Source: AP-15 sp963703855 (GTDB lineage Bacteria; Pseudomonadota; Alphaproteobacteria; ATCC43930; CGMCC-115725). Taken from it: a DNA stretch of 64,000 nucleotides. A program made the translations under genes and the position numbers. The notes under the pieces were generated by a model, which was given only the letters and a program-made list of their open reading frames with translations, was not told the origin of the DNA and ran no database searches. Shown here piece by piece: positions 37,244 through 46,204 of the stretch. The DNA lies in contig CAVPFW010000026.1 in assembly GCA_963703855.1 (NCBI GenBank), positions 62,001 to 126,000 on the forward strand, given 5' to 3'. Every line of letters begins with the position of its first letter. Positions within the stretch are counted from its first letter, which is position 1.

Positions 37244-38050
37244 CTATTCCCACGGGCCGCGCGGCCGCCGATAGGGGCGCCCAGCCGACGGCACCGAGCC
37301 TCGGCCTGCCCTTCGACCGCTGGCGAAGGCGCCCGGACGCGCGGTTCCGAATGCCGCGCTGTGGGAGGGCCGCAGCAGCCCCACACCGGGCGGCCGCAGC
37401 ACGGTAACCAGGATCATCCCGCTGACAAAGCCGCCGACATGCGCCCAGAACGCGACGCCCGGCGTCCCCGGCCCCCGTGCGAGCCCGCTCACCAGCTGCA
37501 TCGCAAACCATAGGCCGAGCAGAATCGAGGCCGGAATGTTGACGACCCGGAAAAAGATCACGATCCAGACGAACACGTGAACGTTGGCCCGCGGATAAAG
37601 CAGCAGATAGGCGCCGAGCACCCCGGCGATGGCGCCGCTCGCACCGATCATCGGCACATGCGAGAGCGGGCTCGACGCCGCCTGAGCCAAGGCCGCGGCG
37701 ATCCCGCCCGCGAGATAAAGAGAGAGATAGCGCGCGTGCCCGAGGGCGTCTTCGACGTTATTTCCGAAGATCCATAAAAACAACATGTTGCCGATCAGAT
37801 GAAACCAGCCGCCATGCAGGAACATGCTGGTCAGCAATGTCGCCCATGGCGGCACCGTGCGCAGAGAAGGCGCCAGATGGGCAGAGCCGAACAGCACCGC
37901 CGGGATCATGCCGAAGCCGAAAAGGATCTGGTGCCGGTCGCCGGCGAGCTGCCACAGAAAGGCGCCGATGCACAGCCCGATCAGAAAGCAGGTGACGACC
38001 GGCGGGCGCCGGGTCGGGTTGTCGTCATAGAGCGGGACCGCGAAGATCAC
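37244..38050 (-). CDS. rhomboid-family intramembrane serine protease
   Basis: 268 residues with six hydrophobic segments. SMFLHGGWFHLIGNMLFLWIFG is the rhomboid L1/TM2 motif, the catalytic Ser is in GASGAIAGVLG, and the catalytic His is in WAHVGGFVSG. It cleaves membrane proteins within the bilayer; the target is unknown. The start at 38050 (MIFAVPLYDDNPTRRPPVVT) is typical of this subgroup. The C-terminal ~55 residues are Arg/Gly/Pro-rich and probably cytoplasmic. Confidence 0.9.
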   Translation of the reverse strand: MIFAVPLYDDNPTRRPPVVTCFLIGLCIGAFLWQLAGDRHQILFGFGMIPAVLFGSAHLAPSLRTVPPWATLLTSMFLHGGWFHLIGNMLFLWIFGNNVEDALGHARYLSLYLAGGIAAALAQAASSPLSHVPMIGASGAIAGVLGAYLLLYPRANVHVFVWIVIFFRVVNIPASILLGLWFAMQLVSGLARGPGTPGVAFWAHVGGFVSGMILVTVLRPPGVGLLRPSHSAAFGTARPGAFASGRRAGRGSVPSAGRPYRRPRGPWE

Positions 38051-38098
38051 GCTCGACGGCCGCGCCGACGTCGGGCGGCACGGAGCCGGGCGTTCGGG

Positions 38099-38869
38099 TC
38101 AGGAGCCGACGAGGCCGAGCTGCGGGCTCGACGGCTCGGCGAAGCTGCGCCGGGGAATGCGTCCGGCGAGGCGGGCCAAGCGCCCGCCTTCGACCCCGGC
38201 GCGCATCGCCGCCGCCATCCGGCGCGGGTCGTGCGACTTGGCGATCGCGGTGTTGACCAGGACGGCGTCGCAGCCCAGCTCCATCGCCAGCGCAGCGTCG
38301 GAGGCGGTGCCCACGCCGGCGTCGAGCACGACCGGGACCGGGCTGCGCCGGCAGATCAGCTCGATCGCGGCCGGGTTGGCGATGCCCATGCCCGAGCCGA
38401 TCAGCGAGCCCAACGGCATCACCGCGGCGCAGCCGACATCGGCGAGCTTCCGGCACGCGACCGGGTCCTCGTTGCAGTAGGGCAGCACGGTGAAGCCGTC
38501 GCGGACGAGCTGGTCGGCGGCATGGACGAGCTGCTCGACATCGGGGTAGAGCGTCTCGCGGTCGCCGATCAGCTCGAGCTTGACCCAATCGGTCTCGAGC
38601 GCCTCGCGCGCCAGCTCCGCGGTCAGGATCGCGTCGCGCGCGGTGACGCAGCCGGCGGTGTTGGGTAAGAGGCGCCAACGGCCGCCGAGCAGATCGACCA
38701 GGCTCTCGGCATAGCCTTCGAGGCTGATGCGGCGGATCGAGACGGTCACGATTTCGGCGCCGCTCGCTTCGAGGCAATCGAGCAGCACCTGCTGGTTCGG
38801 GTAGCCTGCGGTTCCGACGACGAGTCGCGAGGAGAGAGTGGCGCCGGCAATCGTCAACGGGTCGGACAT
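38099..38869 (-). CDS. thiG: thiazole synthase
   Basis: 256 residues, TIM barrel. It condenses deoxyxylulose phosphate, dehydroglycine and ThiS thiocarboxylate into the thiazole phosphate of thiamin. Motifs: GTAGYPNQQVLLDCLEASGAEIVTVSIRR, VKLELIGD, the PLGSLIGSGMG phosphate loop and DAGVGTASDAALAMELGCDAVLVNTA. It is the last gene of the thiO-thiS-thiG set. Confidence 0.96.
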   Translation of the reverse strand: MSDPLTIAGATLSSRLVVGTAGYPNQQVLLDCLEASGAEIVTVSIRRISLEGYAESLVDLLGGRWRLLPNTAGCVTARDAILTAELAREALETDWVKLELIGDRETLYPDVEQLVHAADQLVRDGFTVLPYCNEDPVACRKLADVGCAAVMPLGSLIGSGMGIANPAAIELICRRSPVPVVLDAGVGTASDAALAMELGCDAVLVNTAIAKSHDPRRMAAAMRAGVEGGRLARLAGRIPRRSFAEPSSPQLGLVGS

Positions 38870-38893
38870 GGGCTTTTCCCTACTCGGTAAAAT

Positions 38894-39100
38894 TCAGCCG
38901 CCGGAAAAGGGGCGGACGATCTCGACGTCATCGCCGGGCGACAAGAGTTTCGCCGTCCACTCTGCGCGACGCACGACCGCGCCGTTAACGGCGACGGCGA
39001 GAAATCGCGCCTTGGGGTCGACGCCGCGGAGCGTGAGCAGCTCGGCCAGGCTCGCCGCCGCGACTTCCTCCTCGACGCCGTTGATCCGCAGCCGCGTCAT
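38894..39100 (-). CDS. thiS: sulfur carrier protein ThiS
   Basis: 68 residues with the ubiquitin-like fold. VNGAVVRRAEW and the C-terminal DDVEIVRPFSGG show the terminal Gly-Gly that is thiocarboxylated to donate sulfur to ThiG. The start overlaps the end of thiO by 4 nt (ATGA), which marks them as one operon. Confidence 0.93.
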   Translation of the reverse strand: MTRLRINGVEEEVAAASLAELLTLRGVDPKARFLAVAVNGAVVRRAEWTAKLLSPGDDVEIVRPFSGG

Positions 39101-40275
39101 GGCGTCGCCGCCGCGAATGCCTGGCGCGGCTCGGCGGCCGCCAGCGGCGATAGGGCAAAGCGCTCGGGGGTGAACGGCCGCACGGTCTCGGGCACCCGGC
39201 CGGTCAGGATGTAGGTGCTGATCGCTTGCGCCGTAACCGGGGTCAACAAGATGCCGTTGCGATGATGCCCGGTCGCGACCACCAATCGGTCGATGCCGCT
39301 GGGGCCGAGCATCGGCGCATCGTCGCGCGAGCCCGGGCGAAAGCCGACCCAGGTCTCGGCGATCGGCAATTCCTCGATCGCCGGCACCGCGCGCCAGGCG
39401 CCTTCGAGCAATGCCAACAGACCGCCCGCGGTCATGGTGTCGTCGAAGCCGCGCTCCTCGACGGTGCCGCCGATCACCAGCCGCCCATCTCGACGCGGCA
39501 CGAGATAGCCGCGCGGGAGCCAGATCACGTGGCGCAGCAGCGGCGCGGCAGGGTCCATGCGCAATGCCAGCATCTGGCCTTTGATCGGGCGCACCGGCGG
39601 CAAATATGCCGCGGGGATGCCGCCGATCTCGCGCGACCAGGCGCCGGCGGCCAGGACCACCATGTCGGCCGGCTCGCGACCGCGATCGGTGATGACGGCG
39701 CGGGCACGCCGATCGGCGATTTCAATCTCGCGGACTGCGCAGTGGTCGCACAGAACTGCGCCGACCCGCTGCGCGGCGACGGCCAGGGCACCGACGAGAA
39801 GCCGGTTGTCGACCTGATGATCGCGCGGGCTCAGCACCGCGCCGGGGATGCCCGGCCGCAGATGCGGCTCGCGGCGGCGCGCTTCGGCACCCGACAGCCA
39901 TTCGAGGTCGAGGCCCAGACCCTTTTGAAACTGATAGGTGAAGCGCAGCTGCTCGGCGTCGTCGCGGGTCAAGGCGACGACGATCGTGCCCTCGTCGCGG
40001 TAGCCGACCGGGATCCCGGAGGCGGCCTCGACCTCGCGTGCGAAATCCAGCCACAGAAGCTGGCTTTCGAGGGTCAGCGCCAGCAGGGGCTCCTCGCCCG
40101 GCTCGGTTTCGACCGCGGCGGCGAGCATTCCCGCCGCCGCCCAGCTGGCGCCGCGGCCGGCCTCGCCGCGATCGTAGACCGTGACTGGGCAACCGGCCTG
40201 CGCCAGCCGCCACGCGATCCCGAGCCCCACCACCCCGGCGCCGATGACGACGGTTTTGGGTAGATGCGGCGACAC
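39097..40275 (-). CDS. thiO: glycine oxidase ThiO
   Basis: 392 residues if the GTG at 40275 is the start (VSPHLPKTVVIGAGVVGLGIAWRLAQAG). An upstream in-frame ATG lies inside the TPP riboswitch and gives an unlikely N-terminus. FAD-binding GAGVVGLG, then GASWAAAGMLAAAVE, IPAAYLPPVRPIKGQMLALR and HHRNGILLTPVTA are ThiO-type. It oxidises glycine to dehydroglycine for ThiG. No strong ribosome site precedes the GTG; GGGAG lies 20+ nt away at the riboswitch edge, so the start is uncertain by a few codons. Confidence 0.88.
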   Translation of the reverse strand: MSPHLPKTVVIGAGVVGLGIAWRLAQAGCPVTVYDRGEAGRGASWAAAGMLAAAVETEPGEEPLLALTLESQLLWLDFAREVEAASGIPVGYRDEGTIVVALTRDDAEQLRFTYQFQKGLGLDLEWLSGAEARRREPHLRPGIPGAVLSPRDHQVDNRLLVGALAVAAQRVGAVLCDHCAVREIEIADRRARAVITDRGREPADMVVLAAGAWSREIGGIPAAYLPPVRPIKGQMLALRMDPAAPLLRHVIWLPRGYLVPRRDGRLVIGGTVEERGFDDTMTAGGLLALLEGAWRAVPAIEELPIAETWVGFRPGSRDDAPMLGPSGIDRLVVATGHHRNGILLTPVTAQAISTYILTGRVPETVRPFTPERFALSPLAAAEPRQAFAAATP

Positions 40276-40298
40276 GCAGATCGAGGTGGTAATCTCGG

Positions 40299-40398
40299 AC
40301 TCCCTTCGCCGGGCGGGCCCGGCCAGGTTCATTGGGTTTGATCTCAGCCAGTTTCCCCGCGCACGCTGCGACGCGGCCGAACGGCACCCCAGCCTCGC
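40299..40398 (-). promoter_or_regulatory. TPP riboswitch (THI element)
   Basis: On the minus strand the conserved blocks appear in order: GGGGTGCC (40390-40383), CTGAGA (40347-40342), AACCTGG (40329-40323) and GCGAAGGGAG near 40310-40299. Their spacing agrees with the thiamin pyrophosphate aptamer. It ends about 25 nt before the proposed thiO start, so it is positioned to control translation initiation or early termination of thiO-thiS-thiG when TPP is plentiful. Confidence 0.88.
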
Positions 40399-40599
40399 GC
40401 CAATGTCGGATGAGGGCGTTGCCGATGCAAGAATTTTCTTGCGAATCGTCGGCCTTCAGCGGCGAACGAGTGCACTTGCGGCTCCGGCGGCTATTCAATG
40501 CCCGCTTGAAGATCGTGGCGTTTGGTAACTACCGGCTTGAACAACCCGTCGGTACGGGTATCTTATGTGTCTTCTGTTTCGCGCGCTGGAGGGCCGCCC

Positions 40600-40953
40600 G
40601 TGCCGTGCATTTTGGTGGTGGACGACGATGTCGAGGTGCGCGAGGTAGTTTGCGAATTTCTGCGCGACGGCGGCCACATGGTCCTGTCGGCGGGCTCCGC
40701 CAGACAGGCACGCGCGCTGCTGGCGAGTGAAGCAATCGATCTTACGCTCATTGATTGCGTCATGAGCGGCGAGCAAGGGGGCTCGCTGGCGGAGCACGCG
40801 TCCGCTCTCGGCATTCCGGCAATCCTGACCTCCGGTGATGCGCGTTACGGCGAGACGATCCCTCAGCCGGGGATTCCATTCCTGACCAAGCCGTTTCGCC
40901 TGACCGAGCTGGACGAGCTGATCTCGCGCACGGTGGCGGTGCCGCCCCGCTGA
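40600..40953 (+). CDS. single-domain response regulator
   Basis: 117 residues, GTG 40600 with GGAGGG about 8 nt upstream. It has only a receiver domain: VVDDDVEVREVV acidic pocket, phosphoacceptor Asp in LTLIDCVMSGEQGG, Thr in AILTSGDA, and Lys in FLTKPFRLTELDELI. There is no output domain, so it acts through a partner or phosphorelay. The convergent Crp/Fnr-type gene ends 19 nt away. No histidine kinase is adjacent; the HWE kinase at 7608 is one candidate in the window but there is no direct link. Confidence 0.86.
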   Translation: MPCILVVDDDVEVREVVCEFLRDGGHMVLSAGSARQARALLASEAIDLTLIDCVMSGEQGGSLAEHASALGIPAILTSGDARYGETIPQPGIPFLTKPFRLTELDELISRTVAVPPR

Positions 40954-40972
40954 TCGCGGTGGGCGAGGCGGC

Positions 40973-41710
40973 TCACAGGATTGCCCGGCTGCCGATCGCC
41001 ACCCGCAGCGGAACATAACCGGCCAGGTCGGCGAGCCTCGCCCGATCAAAGAGAACGAGAACCCCGTCCTGGATCTCCGCGAGCCTGCGCTCGCGCAGCC
41101 GGTCGAGGGTGCGCGCGACGTGGACCCGCGACAGGCCGGCGGCATCGGCGATGTCGCGCCGCTGCAGCGGGAACGGGCAGGTCGAGCCGCCATTGACCAT
41201 GCCGCGCTGCCGCAGCCGGTCGAAAGTGTCGAGCATCAGATATCCGATGCGCTCCTCGGCGTTGCTGCGGCCGAGCAAGGACAGCCGCACATCGGCCCGC
41301 TGCTCCTCCTCAACCCGGTTCTGCAGGATATTCAACGCCAGTCCGGGATCACGGTCGAAAAGCTCGGACACGCTGCGCCCCGAGAGAACGCACAAGGTCG
41401 CCGGCGTGATCGCCTGCACGGAGTGTTTGACGGTTCCGAGAAGAGCCGATGCGAGCCCGATCAAATCGCCGGGAAGGACGATGTCGAGGATCTGCCGCCC
41501 GCCCTTTGGCAGCCGGTGATAGCGTATCGCCCAGCCTTCGAACAGCGTGTAGATCGGCCCGCCGACCTCGTCCTCTTGGATAATGTCCGCGCGCGGCGCC
41601 ACCACGATGTGGTCGCTCTTCATCTCGGCGACAAAGCCGAGCTGGGCCTCCGAAAAAGGCCTGAACAGCGGTCTGCGTCGCAGTGGACATTGGTCGCACA
41701 TTACGAACAT
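40973..41710 (-). CDS. Crp/Fnr-family transcriptional regulator
   Basis: 245 residues from the ATG at 41710 (MFVMCDQCPLRRRPLFRPFS), with GGGAGG upstream; an ATG at 41752 would add 14 residues. A cyclic-nucleotide-binding-type beta barrel (EDEVGGPIYTLFEGWAIRY, GRQILDIVLPGDLIGL) precedes the long dimer helix and the winged helix RRDIADAAGLSRVHVARTLDRLRE. There is one CxxC near the N-terminus, but not the full Fnr cysteine set, so an iron-sulfur cluster is not assured. Confidence 0.85.
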   Translation of the reverse strand: MFVMCDQCPLRRRPLFRPFSEAQLGFVAEMKSDHIVVAPRADIIQEDEVGGPIYTLFEGWAIRYHRLPKGGRQILDIVLPGDLIGLASALLGTVKHSVQAITPATLCVLSGRSVSELFDRDPGLALNILQNRVEEEQRADVRLSLLGRSNAEERIGYLMLDTFDRLRQRGMVNGGSTCPFPLQRRDIADAAGLSRVHVARTLDRLRERRLAEIQDGVLVLFDRARLADLAGYVPLRVAIGSRAIL

Positions 41711-42171
41711 CGAAGTGGTTGGTCCTCCCAACCGGCGTTCATAAGCGTACAAACCCTCCGAGGACCAGCTAAATTCCGCAGGTAAATCAATGTTTTCATG
41801 ATCGTAACCAAGCGGCTGTCAAAACCCCGCGGAGCGCGTTCAAATCCTGTGAGCCCATCTCAAATGTTCGCCGATTCGCGGATTGGCGTTTACATGATCA
41901 TCGGTTTGGCCGGCGCTCCGCCTGAGATGGTAGAGAATCTGGCCTTGCACGGCCGGTCGACCCCCCCCTTCAAAACGCCAGGCCCCGGATGATCCCAAGG
42001 GGCGTTCGAGCGGCTCGTGTCTGAGCGCGGGTGTCCGCGATCCGTTGGAAAACGGTCGACCCTGCGCTACTGCCGATGCCGATGACATATGCTGGTCCCG
42101 TTGTAGAATGTCCGGACCGCGCACGGGACAGACGTCGCTCAACAAACGGTCCAGCGGGCGAGGAGGAGCCG
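41711..42171. other. divergent intergenic region
   Basis: 461 nt between the divergently transcribed Crp/Fnr-like gene and the CoA-transferase operon. No credible frame was found. A motif resembling a tRNA T-loop (GTTCAAATCC near 41849) is not flanked by pairing stems. No Fnr box (TTGAT-N4-ATCAA) was seen by eye. Confidence 0.4.
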
Positions 42172-42876
42172 ATGAACAAGGTCTACCCGGACGCGGCGGC
42201 CGCGCTCGCTGGCCTGCTGCGCCACGGCATGACGATCATGGCCGGCGGGTTCGGCCTGTGCGGGATACCGGAAAAGCTGATCGCCGCGATCCGCGATTCG
42301 CAAGTGGGCGGGCTGACCGTGATCTCGAACAATGCCGGGATCGACGGCGCCGGCCTCGGCCTGCTGCTCGAAAGCCGGCAGATCCGCAAGATGATCTCGT
42401 CCTATGTCGGCGAGAACAAGCTGTTCGCCGAGCTCTATCTGAAGGGCGAACTCGAGCTCGAGTTCAACCCGCAAGGGACCCTGGCCGAGCGCATCCGCGC
42501 CGGCGGCGCCGGCATCCCGGCGTTCTTCACCAAGACCGGGGTCGGCACCCTGATCGCCGAGGGGAAGGGGGTGCGCGATTTCGACGGTGAGACCTATCTG
42601 ATGGAGCGCGGCCTCGTCGCTGACCTCGCGATCATCCATGCGTGGAAGGCCGACCGCGAAGGCAACCTCGTCTATCGCAAGACCGCGCGCAACTTCAACC
42701 CGGTGATGGCGACCGCGGGGCGGGTCACCGTCGCCGAAGTCGAGCACCTGGTCGAACCGGGAGAGATCGATCCCGACCACATCCAGACCCCGGGGATCTT
42801 CGTCAAGCGGATCGTGCATCCCGCGTCATTCGACAAGCGCATCGAGCAGCGCACCGTGCGCCGCCGCGGCGAGTAA
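42172..42876 (+). CDS. 3-oxoacid CoA-transferase subunit A
   Basis: 234 residues, GGAGGAG before ATG 42172. AGGFGLCGIPEKLIAAI is the CoA-transferase family I glycine-rich signature, and later LYLKGELELEFNPQGTLAERIRAGGAGIPAF and AWKADREGNLVYRKTARNFNP are the standard A-subunit segments. With subunit B it moves CoA between acyl acids such as succinate and acetoacetate or 3-oxoadipate. The exact substrate cannot be read from sequence. The B gene begins 17 nt downstream. Confidence 0.92.
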   Translation: MNKVYPDAAAALAGLLRHGMTIMAGGFGLCGIPEKLIAAIRDSQVGGLTVISNNAGIDGAGLGLLLESRQIRKMISSYVGENKLFAELYLKGELELEFNPQGTLAERIRAGGAGIPAFFTKTGVGTLIAEGKGVRDFDGETYLMERGLVADLAIIHAWKADREGNLVYRKTARNFNPVMATAGRVTVAEVEHLVEPGEIDPDHIQTPGIFVKRIVHPASFDKRIEQRTVRRRGE

Positions 42877-42893
42877 GTGAGAGGAGGGAGGAC

Positions 42894-43535
42894 ATGCCCT
42901 GGTCACGCGACGAGATGGCGCGCCGCGCCGCGGCCGAGCTCGAGGACGGCTTTTACGTCAATCTCGGCATTGGCATTCCAACCCTGGTGTCGAACTTCAT
43001 CCCGCCGGGGATCACGGTGCAGCTGCAGAGCGAGAACGGCATGCTCGGCATGGGACCGTTTCCGTTCGAGGGCGAGGAGGACCCGGACCTGATCAACGCC
43101 GGCAAGCAGACCATCACCGAACTGCCGACGACCAGCTATTTTGACAGCGCGCAATCTTTTGGCATGATCCGCGGCGGGCATATCGACCTGTCGATCCTCG
43201 GTGCGATGCAGGTGGCCGAAAACGGCGACCTCGCCAACTGGATGATCCCGGGCCGCATGGTCAAGGGCATGGGCGGCGCGATGGACCTCGTCGCCGGGGT
43301 CAAGCGGGTCATCGTGCTGATGGAGCACACCGCCCGCAACGAGCCGAAACTGCTGCACCGCTGCACCCTGCCATTGACCGGCCAAGGGGTGGTCGACACG
43401 GTCATTACCGATCTCGGCGTGTTCACGATCGACGGCACCGGCATGACCCTGGTCGAGCTGGCGCCCGAGGTCTCGCTCGACGAGGTGCGGGACAAGACCG
43501 AAGCCTCCTTCGCCGTGCGCCCCGGCCTCGGCTGA
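42894..43535 (+). CDS. 3-oxoacid CoA-transferase subunit B
   Basis: 213 residues, GGAGGGAGG before ATG 42894. NLGIGIPTLVSNFI is followed by the catalytic Glu in SENGMLGMGPFP, then GGHIDLSILGAMQV and VKRVIVLMEHTARNEPKLL. It pairs with the upstream subunit A. In a PHB-making organism the enzyme could activate acetoacetate during PHB reuse, an inference from the pha genes elsewhere in the window. Confidence 0.93.
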   Translation: MPWSRDEMARRAAAELEDGFYVNLGIGIPTLVSNFIPPGITVQLQSENGMLGMGPFPFEGEEDPDLINAGKQTITELPTTSYFDSAQSFGMIRGGHIDLSILGAMQVAENGDLANWMIPGRMVKGMGGAMDLVAGVKRVIVLMEHTARNEPKLLHRCTLPLTGQGVVDTVITDLGVFTIDGTGMTLVELAPEVSLDEVRDKTEASFAVRPGLG

Positions 43536-43547
43536 AACGCGGCGCGC

Positions 43548-44142
43548 TCAGCCCGGCCGCGGCGCGAACCAGCAAATTGGTTCGGCGAGGTTGGGGTCGG
43601 CGCCGGCCTCGATCCATTCCCGCTCGATGCGGTCGAGCGCCGCCTGGCAGCCCTCGTCGGGCCAGTAGTCGAAATCACCACCCCAGTAGTCGCCGGGTCT
43701 AAGTCCCTTCTCGTAGAGGCGCCGAACGACTTCCAGGCCCAATATCCGTGCTTCGTCCGCCCGATCGCGCGCCGAGATATTCACGAGGCTCCTGCGCGAT
43801 CTCCCACAAGCCCACATAATCAACTTCAGATTCTTTGAGAAGGTCCTCGACAAGCTCATCGATATCCAAACCACCATCGAGCGCGGAGGCTACGACCCGA
43901 AAACCGGGCATCAAACGGCCGGGATTTAGGTCGCCTCGATTGGCGCGGCCGAAGAAACGTTCGAGATCGGCCTCGTGAACGGCATAGCGACCCTCGCGCC
44001 GTTCGATCAGCGGCGTACGCCCAAGGAACAGCCCCTCCGCGGTGCAGGATAGTCCGAGGCTCTCCTCGCCGCCCTTGCTCAAACTCCAGAGGTGCACCCC
44101 TGCGGCGACCACAGTTCCTCCCCCCTGCTCGTAGACAAGCAA
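43548..44142 (-). CDS. unknown protein, one frameshift
   Basis: The minus strand encodes GGTVVAAGVHLWSLSKGGEE, then GRANRGDLNPGRLMPG and LVEDLLKESEVDYVGLWEI from 44142. At about 43783-43786 one extra base shifts the frame, and ARDRADEARILGLEVVRRLY then GGDFDYWPDEGCQAALDRIE continue to 43548. Together they make about 198 residues. It is not recognised: no motif, signal or membrane segment stands out, and the C-terminal part is rich in Trp, Asp and Glu. It lies convergently to the CoA-transferase operon. Confidence 0.55.
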
Positions 44143-44280
44143 TCAACATTCGTACCCTATTCGTTCTTGTTTCTCAAGCTGGTTCGAGGAGCGCGCCCGC
44201 GCCGCATCGACGGGGACCGGCGAAATTTGCTAACCTTGCAGCCTCACTCCTGCATCGAACACTGTCCCAGGGTCAACGCC

Positions 44281-45426
44281 TTGCCGTCTTCGTCGCGCGA
44301 TTTTCGCCTCGATTTCTTTCGCGGTCTTGCGCTGATATTCATCTTTATCGATCACATTCCCGAGAATATTTTCAGCTATGTGACCCTTCAGGCGGTTCAG
44401 TTCTTCGACGCGGCTGAGGTCTTCATCTTTATCTCGGGCTACACGGCGGCGATGGTGTACGGCCGTGTGCTGGCGACACAGGGAATGCTTTACGCCACCG
44501 CGCAGATTTGGCGGCGTGCCTGGCAGCTCTATGTCGCGCACATATTTTTATTCGTAATTTTTATCGCGGAAGTGTCATACACGGTGATGACGTTCAACAA
44601 TCCCATGTATAATGAGGAGATGCGCGTCGGCGAATTTCTGACCGAGCCGCACGTCGCCGTAGTCAAGGCCTTGCTGCTGCAGTTTCAACCGACCTTCCTC
44701 GACATCCTACCGCTCTACATCGTGCTGTTGGCAGTGTTCCCGGTTGTCCTGGTGGCTCTGCGGGTACAGCCGCTGATGGTTCTGATCCCGTCTTTTTTGC
44801 TTTATGCCTTCGTCCAGGCGACCAACCTGTCGGTGCCCGCCTATCCGCCGGGGCACGAGTGGTATTTCAACCCCCTGGCTTGGCAATTCCTGTTTGTCGC
44901 GGGAGGCGCTCTCGGCCTCGGCGGGGCGCGCGCGGCGCAATTTGCCCGGTGGCGGCGGCCGCTGCTGACGGGGGCCGCGCTCGTCCTCGCGGCTGCCCTC
45001 GTCGTCCGGCTCAGTTGGACGATCCACGGTGTCTGGGACTGGTTTCCGGGTTTCTTTCTGGACACGCTGTGGCCGGTCAGCAAAAGCAATCTGTCGCCGA
45101 TCCGCCTGGTCCCGTTCTTCTGTGCGGCCGCGCTCGTCGCCGATCTGGTGCCGGCGGCTGCGAGGTTCCTGCGTTCCCGCCCGGCCAAGCCGCTGGTTCT
45201 GTGCGGGCGCCACTCGCTGGAAATATTCTGTCTCGGCATCCTGCTATCGGCTCTCGGGCATTTCTTGCTGTCGGAGTACGAATCCGGGGTGCTTATACAG
45301 CTCACGGTCAATATGATCGGGATTCTGGCTATGTGCCTCACGGCCGGATTGATCGACTGGTACAAGAATATGGGCCGAGCACGGTTGCCGCAGGCGGCGG
45401 CGAGCGCGGCCGCAGGGGAGGAATGA
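44281..45426 (+). CDS. OpgC-type membrane acyltransferase
   Basis: About 381 residues from a TTG at 44281, preceded by AGGG; the in-frame region further upstream looks non-coding. FRLDFFRGLALIFIFIDHIPEN is the OpgC domain start, followed by ten hydrophobic segments with FISGYTAAMVYGR. OpgC proteins transfer succinyl groups to periplasmic glucans. Here two SGNH esterase-like genes follow with 4-nt gap and overlap, so this cluster probably modifies an exported polysaccharide with acyl groups. Confidence 0.82.
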   Translation: MPSSSRDFRLDFFRGLALIFIFIDHIPENIFSYVTLQAVQFFDAAEVFIFISGYTAAMVYGRVLATQGMLYATAQIWRRAWQLYVAHIFLFVIFIAEVSYTVMTFNNPMYNEEMRVGEFLTEPHVAVVKALLLQFQPTFLDILPLYIVLLAVFPVVLVALRVQPLMVLIPSFLLYAFVQATNLSVPAYPPGHEWYFNPLAWQFLFVAGGALGLGGARAAQFARWRRPLLTGAALVLAAALVVRLSWTIHGVWDWFPGFFLDTLWPVSKSNLSPIRLVPFFCAAALVADLVPAAARFLRSRPAKPLVLCGRHSLEIFCLGILLSALGHFLLSEYESGVLIQLTVNMIGILAMCLTAGLIDWYKNMGRARLPQAAASAAAGEE

Positions 45427-45430
45427 GCCG

Positions 45431-46204
45431 ATGATCGGGCTTCGCCCGCGCGGCGGTGGAGCGAGGCCCGGCCGGGTTCTGGCAGCCGGGTTCGCGGCGT
45501 TGCTGATGTCGGCGCCGGTTGCTCTCGCGGGCACGTTGACGTGCGAGGTGCCGGCCGAACTGATGGACGTCGACCCCGACGCCAAGCTGCCCCATCTCGG
45601 TGAGCGGCTGCGCGCGGGCGCACCGGTCAGGATCGTCGCGATCGGCGGCGGCTCGACCGCCGGCGCCGCCGCGGGGTCGACGGATCTCGCCTATCCGCAC
45701 CGCCTGCAGCAGACGCTCGCCGCCTGGTATCCGGCCGTCCCGATCACCGTCATCAACAAGGGTGTCCCGCGGCAGACCGCGGAACAGATGCTGGCGCGCT
45801 TTCCCAAGGACGTCTTCGCCGAGGAGCCCGTCCTGGTGATCTGGGAAACCGGCACCACCGATGCCGTCAGCGGCGTCGATGTCGACGCGTTCGCGGCCAC
45901 CGTGCAAAGCGGCGTCGACGCCCTCGCGGCGCACGGCGTCGACCTGATCCTCGTCGATATGCAATTCTCCCATCGTACTCTCGCGGTCATCGATTTCGAC
46001 AGCTATCTGCGGGCGATTTATCGGGTTGGAGATGTCAAGAACATTTACGTTTTCCCGCGCTTTGAAATGATGCGCTACTGGAGCGAGCAGGAGGTATTCG
46101 ATTTGGACGGGGTGCTCAAGGGCGCGCGGGCGAGCCTTGCCGCCAACGTCTATGAATGTCTCGGCCGCAAGCTCGCCGATGCGATCCGGATCGCGCTGCA
46201 ATGA
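45431..46204 (+). CDS. exported SGNH-fold hydrolase-like protein, catalytic His apparently missing
   Basis: 257 residues with a signal peptide (RVLAAGFAALLMSAPVALA). IVAIGGGSTAGAAAGS is block I with the Ser (GGS in place of GDS), and VIWETGTTDAV is block III. The block V region reads FDLDGVLKGARASLAANVY: Asp is present but the His expected two or three residues later is not. The protein may therefore be a non-catalytic binder or use another residue. It is followed by a canonical paralogue. Confidence 0.7.
   Translation: MIGLRPRGGGARPGRVLAAGFAALLMSAPVALAGTLTCEVPAELMDVDPDAKLPHLGERLRAGAPVRIVAIGGGSTAGAAAGSTDLAYPHRLQQTLAAWYPAVPITVINKGVPRQTAEQMLARFPKDVFAEEPVLVIWETGTTDAVSGVDVDAFAATVQSGVDALAAHGVDLILVDMQFSHRTLAVIDFDSYLRAIYRVGDVKNIYVFPRFEMMRYWSEQEVFDLDGVLKGARASLAANVYECLGRKLADAIRIALQ

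Noticed and set aside
41821..41875. Possible tRNA suggested by GTTCAAATCC
   Set aside because: The flanking bases do not form a T-stem, and no acceptor, D or anticodon stem could be drawn.
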